Part shown: positions 4,448-5,009 of the stretch, one piece after another
Layout: the number at the start of each line of letters is the position of its first letter
How positions within the stretch are numbered: position 1 is the first letter of the stretch
NCBI GenBank assembly: GCA_020356305.1
Contig: CP070636.1
Coordinates: 961,147 to 966,155, forward strand
Length of the DNA stretch: 5,009 nt
DNA from: Candidatus Bathyarchaeota archaeon
GTDB taxonomy: Archaea; Thermoproteota; Bathyarchaeia; Bathyarchaeales; Bathyarchaeaceae
Direction of reading: 5' to 3'
Notes under the pieces: generated by a model
What the model saw: the letters and a program-made list of their open reading frames with translations, nothing else
What the model was told of the DNA's origin: nothing
Database searches by the model: none
Made by a program: the position numbers and the translations under genes

Positions 4448-5009
4448 GGGAATATGGTTCGAGTATGGTTGGTGAGAGTTCGGATTCCGCGGGCGCGCAT
4501 ATTCCGTCTTTCATCATTATAGTTCTTTCTGCATAGGCGGCAATATCTTGTTCATGGGTGATAACAATGATTGTGGTTTTTGTTTCTTGATGGAATTTTT
4601 TGAGTAAATCCATGACTTGTTTTCCAATTACAGAGTCCAAATCACCGGTTGGTTCATCTGCAAATATTACAGCAGGACGGTTGGTTAATGCTCGGGCGAT
4701 AGCTACACGCTGCATTTGCCCACCGCTCAATGTGGCAGGATACTGTTTAGCTTGCTGATTGATCCCAACTCCCTCCAGAAGATTGTCTATACGATCTTTC
4801 AAATCCTTGCTTAATCCAGCCAGATCTGCTGGTAACGCTACATTCTCTCGTGTGTTGAAATGAGGCAACAACGTGTAGGTTTGGAATATGAAACCCATAT
4901 CCAATAGTCTAGACTTGGATTTTGCAGAATCTCCTAATTCATGAAGGTTTTTTCCGCGAAACAGTACAACTCCATAATCGGGGGTATCGAGACCTGCAAT
5001 GCAATTTAA
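4443..5009 (-). CDS. ABC transporter ATPase, LolD/MacB-type, 5' end outside window
   Basis: The minus-strand frame is open to the right edge, giving 188 residues of the C-terminal part. A TTG at 4904 could be mistaken for a start, but the 35 codons before it read NCIAGLDTPDYG...LHELGDSAKSKLL, which is family sequence, so the gene is intact there. In order, numbered from the edge: IAGLD just after the expected Walker A (itself outside), Q-loop FIFQT (Q43), ABC signature LSGGQMQR (94-101), Walker B AVIFADEP (113-120), D-loop GDLD, and H-loop VITHE (H152). The protein ends SPTILEPYSH. FVFQ-type Q-loops with ADEPTGDLD are typical of the LolD/MacB/FtsE group, which powers an FtsX-like permease in lipoprotein or macrolide-type export, or mechanotransmission. 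The partner permease would lie beyond the window. The substrate is unknown. The stop codon lies within repeat copy B. Confidence 0.92.
   Translation of the reverse strand, partial: LNCIAGLDTPDYGVVLFRGKNLHELGDSAKSKSRLLDMGFIFQTYTLLPHFNTRENVALPADLAGLSKDLKDRIDNLLEGVGINQQAKQYPATLSGGQMQRVAIARALTNRPAVIFADEPTGDLDSVIGKQVMDLLKKFHQETKTTIIVITHEQDIAAYAERTIMMKDGICAPAESELSPTILEPYSH

Noticed and set aside
1441..4498. Repeated GCGCGC motifs (near 1442, 3420, 3971 and 4492)
   Set aside because: There are four sites in 5 kb against roughly one expected by chance, with no shared flanking sequence or placement. This is too weak to interpret.
4410..4520. A complete tRNA gene on the minus strand ending in CCA at 4410
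   Set aside because: There is no cloverleaf: the 5' T-stem strand does not pair in register, no anticodon or D-arm is visible, and the place for the tRNA body is the coding end of the ABC ATPase gene.
4902..5009. ABC ATPase read as a truncated pseudogene starting at the TTG at 4904
   Set aside because: The frame continues without a stop to the window edge and upstream codons give normal family sequence (NCIAGLDTPDYG), so the gene is only cut by the window.
1..5009. CRISPR array, insertion sequence or defence system
   Set aside because: There are no regularly spaced repeats, transposase, nuclease or terminal inverted repeats. All larger genes have metabolic or transport-type families.

Overview
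The window looks like chromosomal DNA from an uncultivated, probably anaerobic archaeon. Start signals are of archaeal type: GGTG/GGAG ribosome-binding sites, TTG or GTG starts, and AT-rich TATA/BRE-like boxes a short way upstream of starts. The protein families present (a cobalamin-type radical SAM enzyme, a stand-alone MetH-activation-domain protein, an alpha/alpha-toroid protein) are common in Bathyarchaeia and methanogen-like lineages. That lineage is my inference from family resemblance; no rRNA or other phylogenetic marker is present.

Layout. (1) 1-2168, plus strand: a two-gene cobalamin/SAM cluster, made of a B12-binding-type radical SAM protein cut by the left edge and a small protein like the activation domain of methionine synthase. 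(2) 2192-3253, minus strand: a 353-residue protein of the prenyltransferase/squalene-cyclase-like toroid fold, convergent with the cluster and only 23 bp away. (3) 3254-3538: an intergenic region with one candidate promoter on each strand. (4) 3539-3745, plus strand: a 68-residue charged, coiled-coil-like protein. (5) 3746-4089: no convincing gene, but it holds one copy of a 30-bp repeat. (6) 4090-4305, minus strand: a 71-residue protein with four cysteines and unusually clear start signals. (7) 4418-4447: the second repeat copy. (8) 4443-5009, minus strand: the C-terminal part of an ABC ATPase of the LolD/MacB type, cut by the right edge just after where Walker A should lie.

How the genes work together. 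The first two genes probably serve one corrinoid- and SAM-dependent process, with the second handling or reactivating a corrinoid, but the substrate cannot be read from the sequence. The ABC ATPase would pair with an FtsX/MacB-type permease beyond the right edge. The toroid, coiled-coil and four-cysteine proteins have no assignable function.

The signal most worth following up is the repeat pair. On the minus strand each copy lies at or just after the stop codon of a minus-strand gene. The right copy reads like the 3' end of a tRNA (CCCGCCCCCCGCACCA) with no tRNA body.
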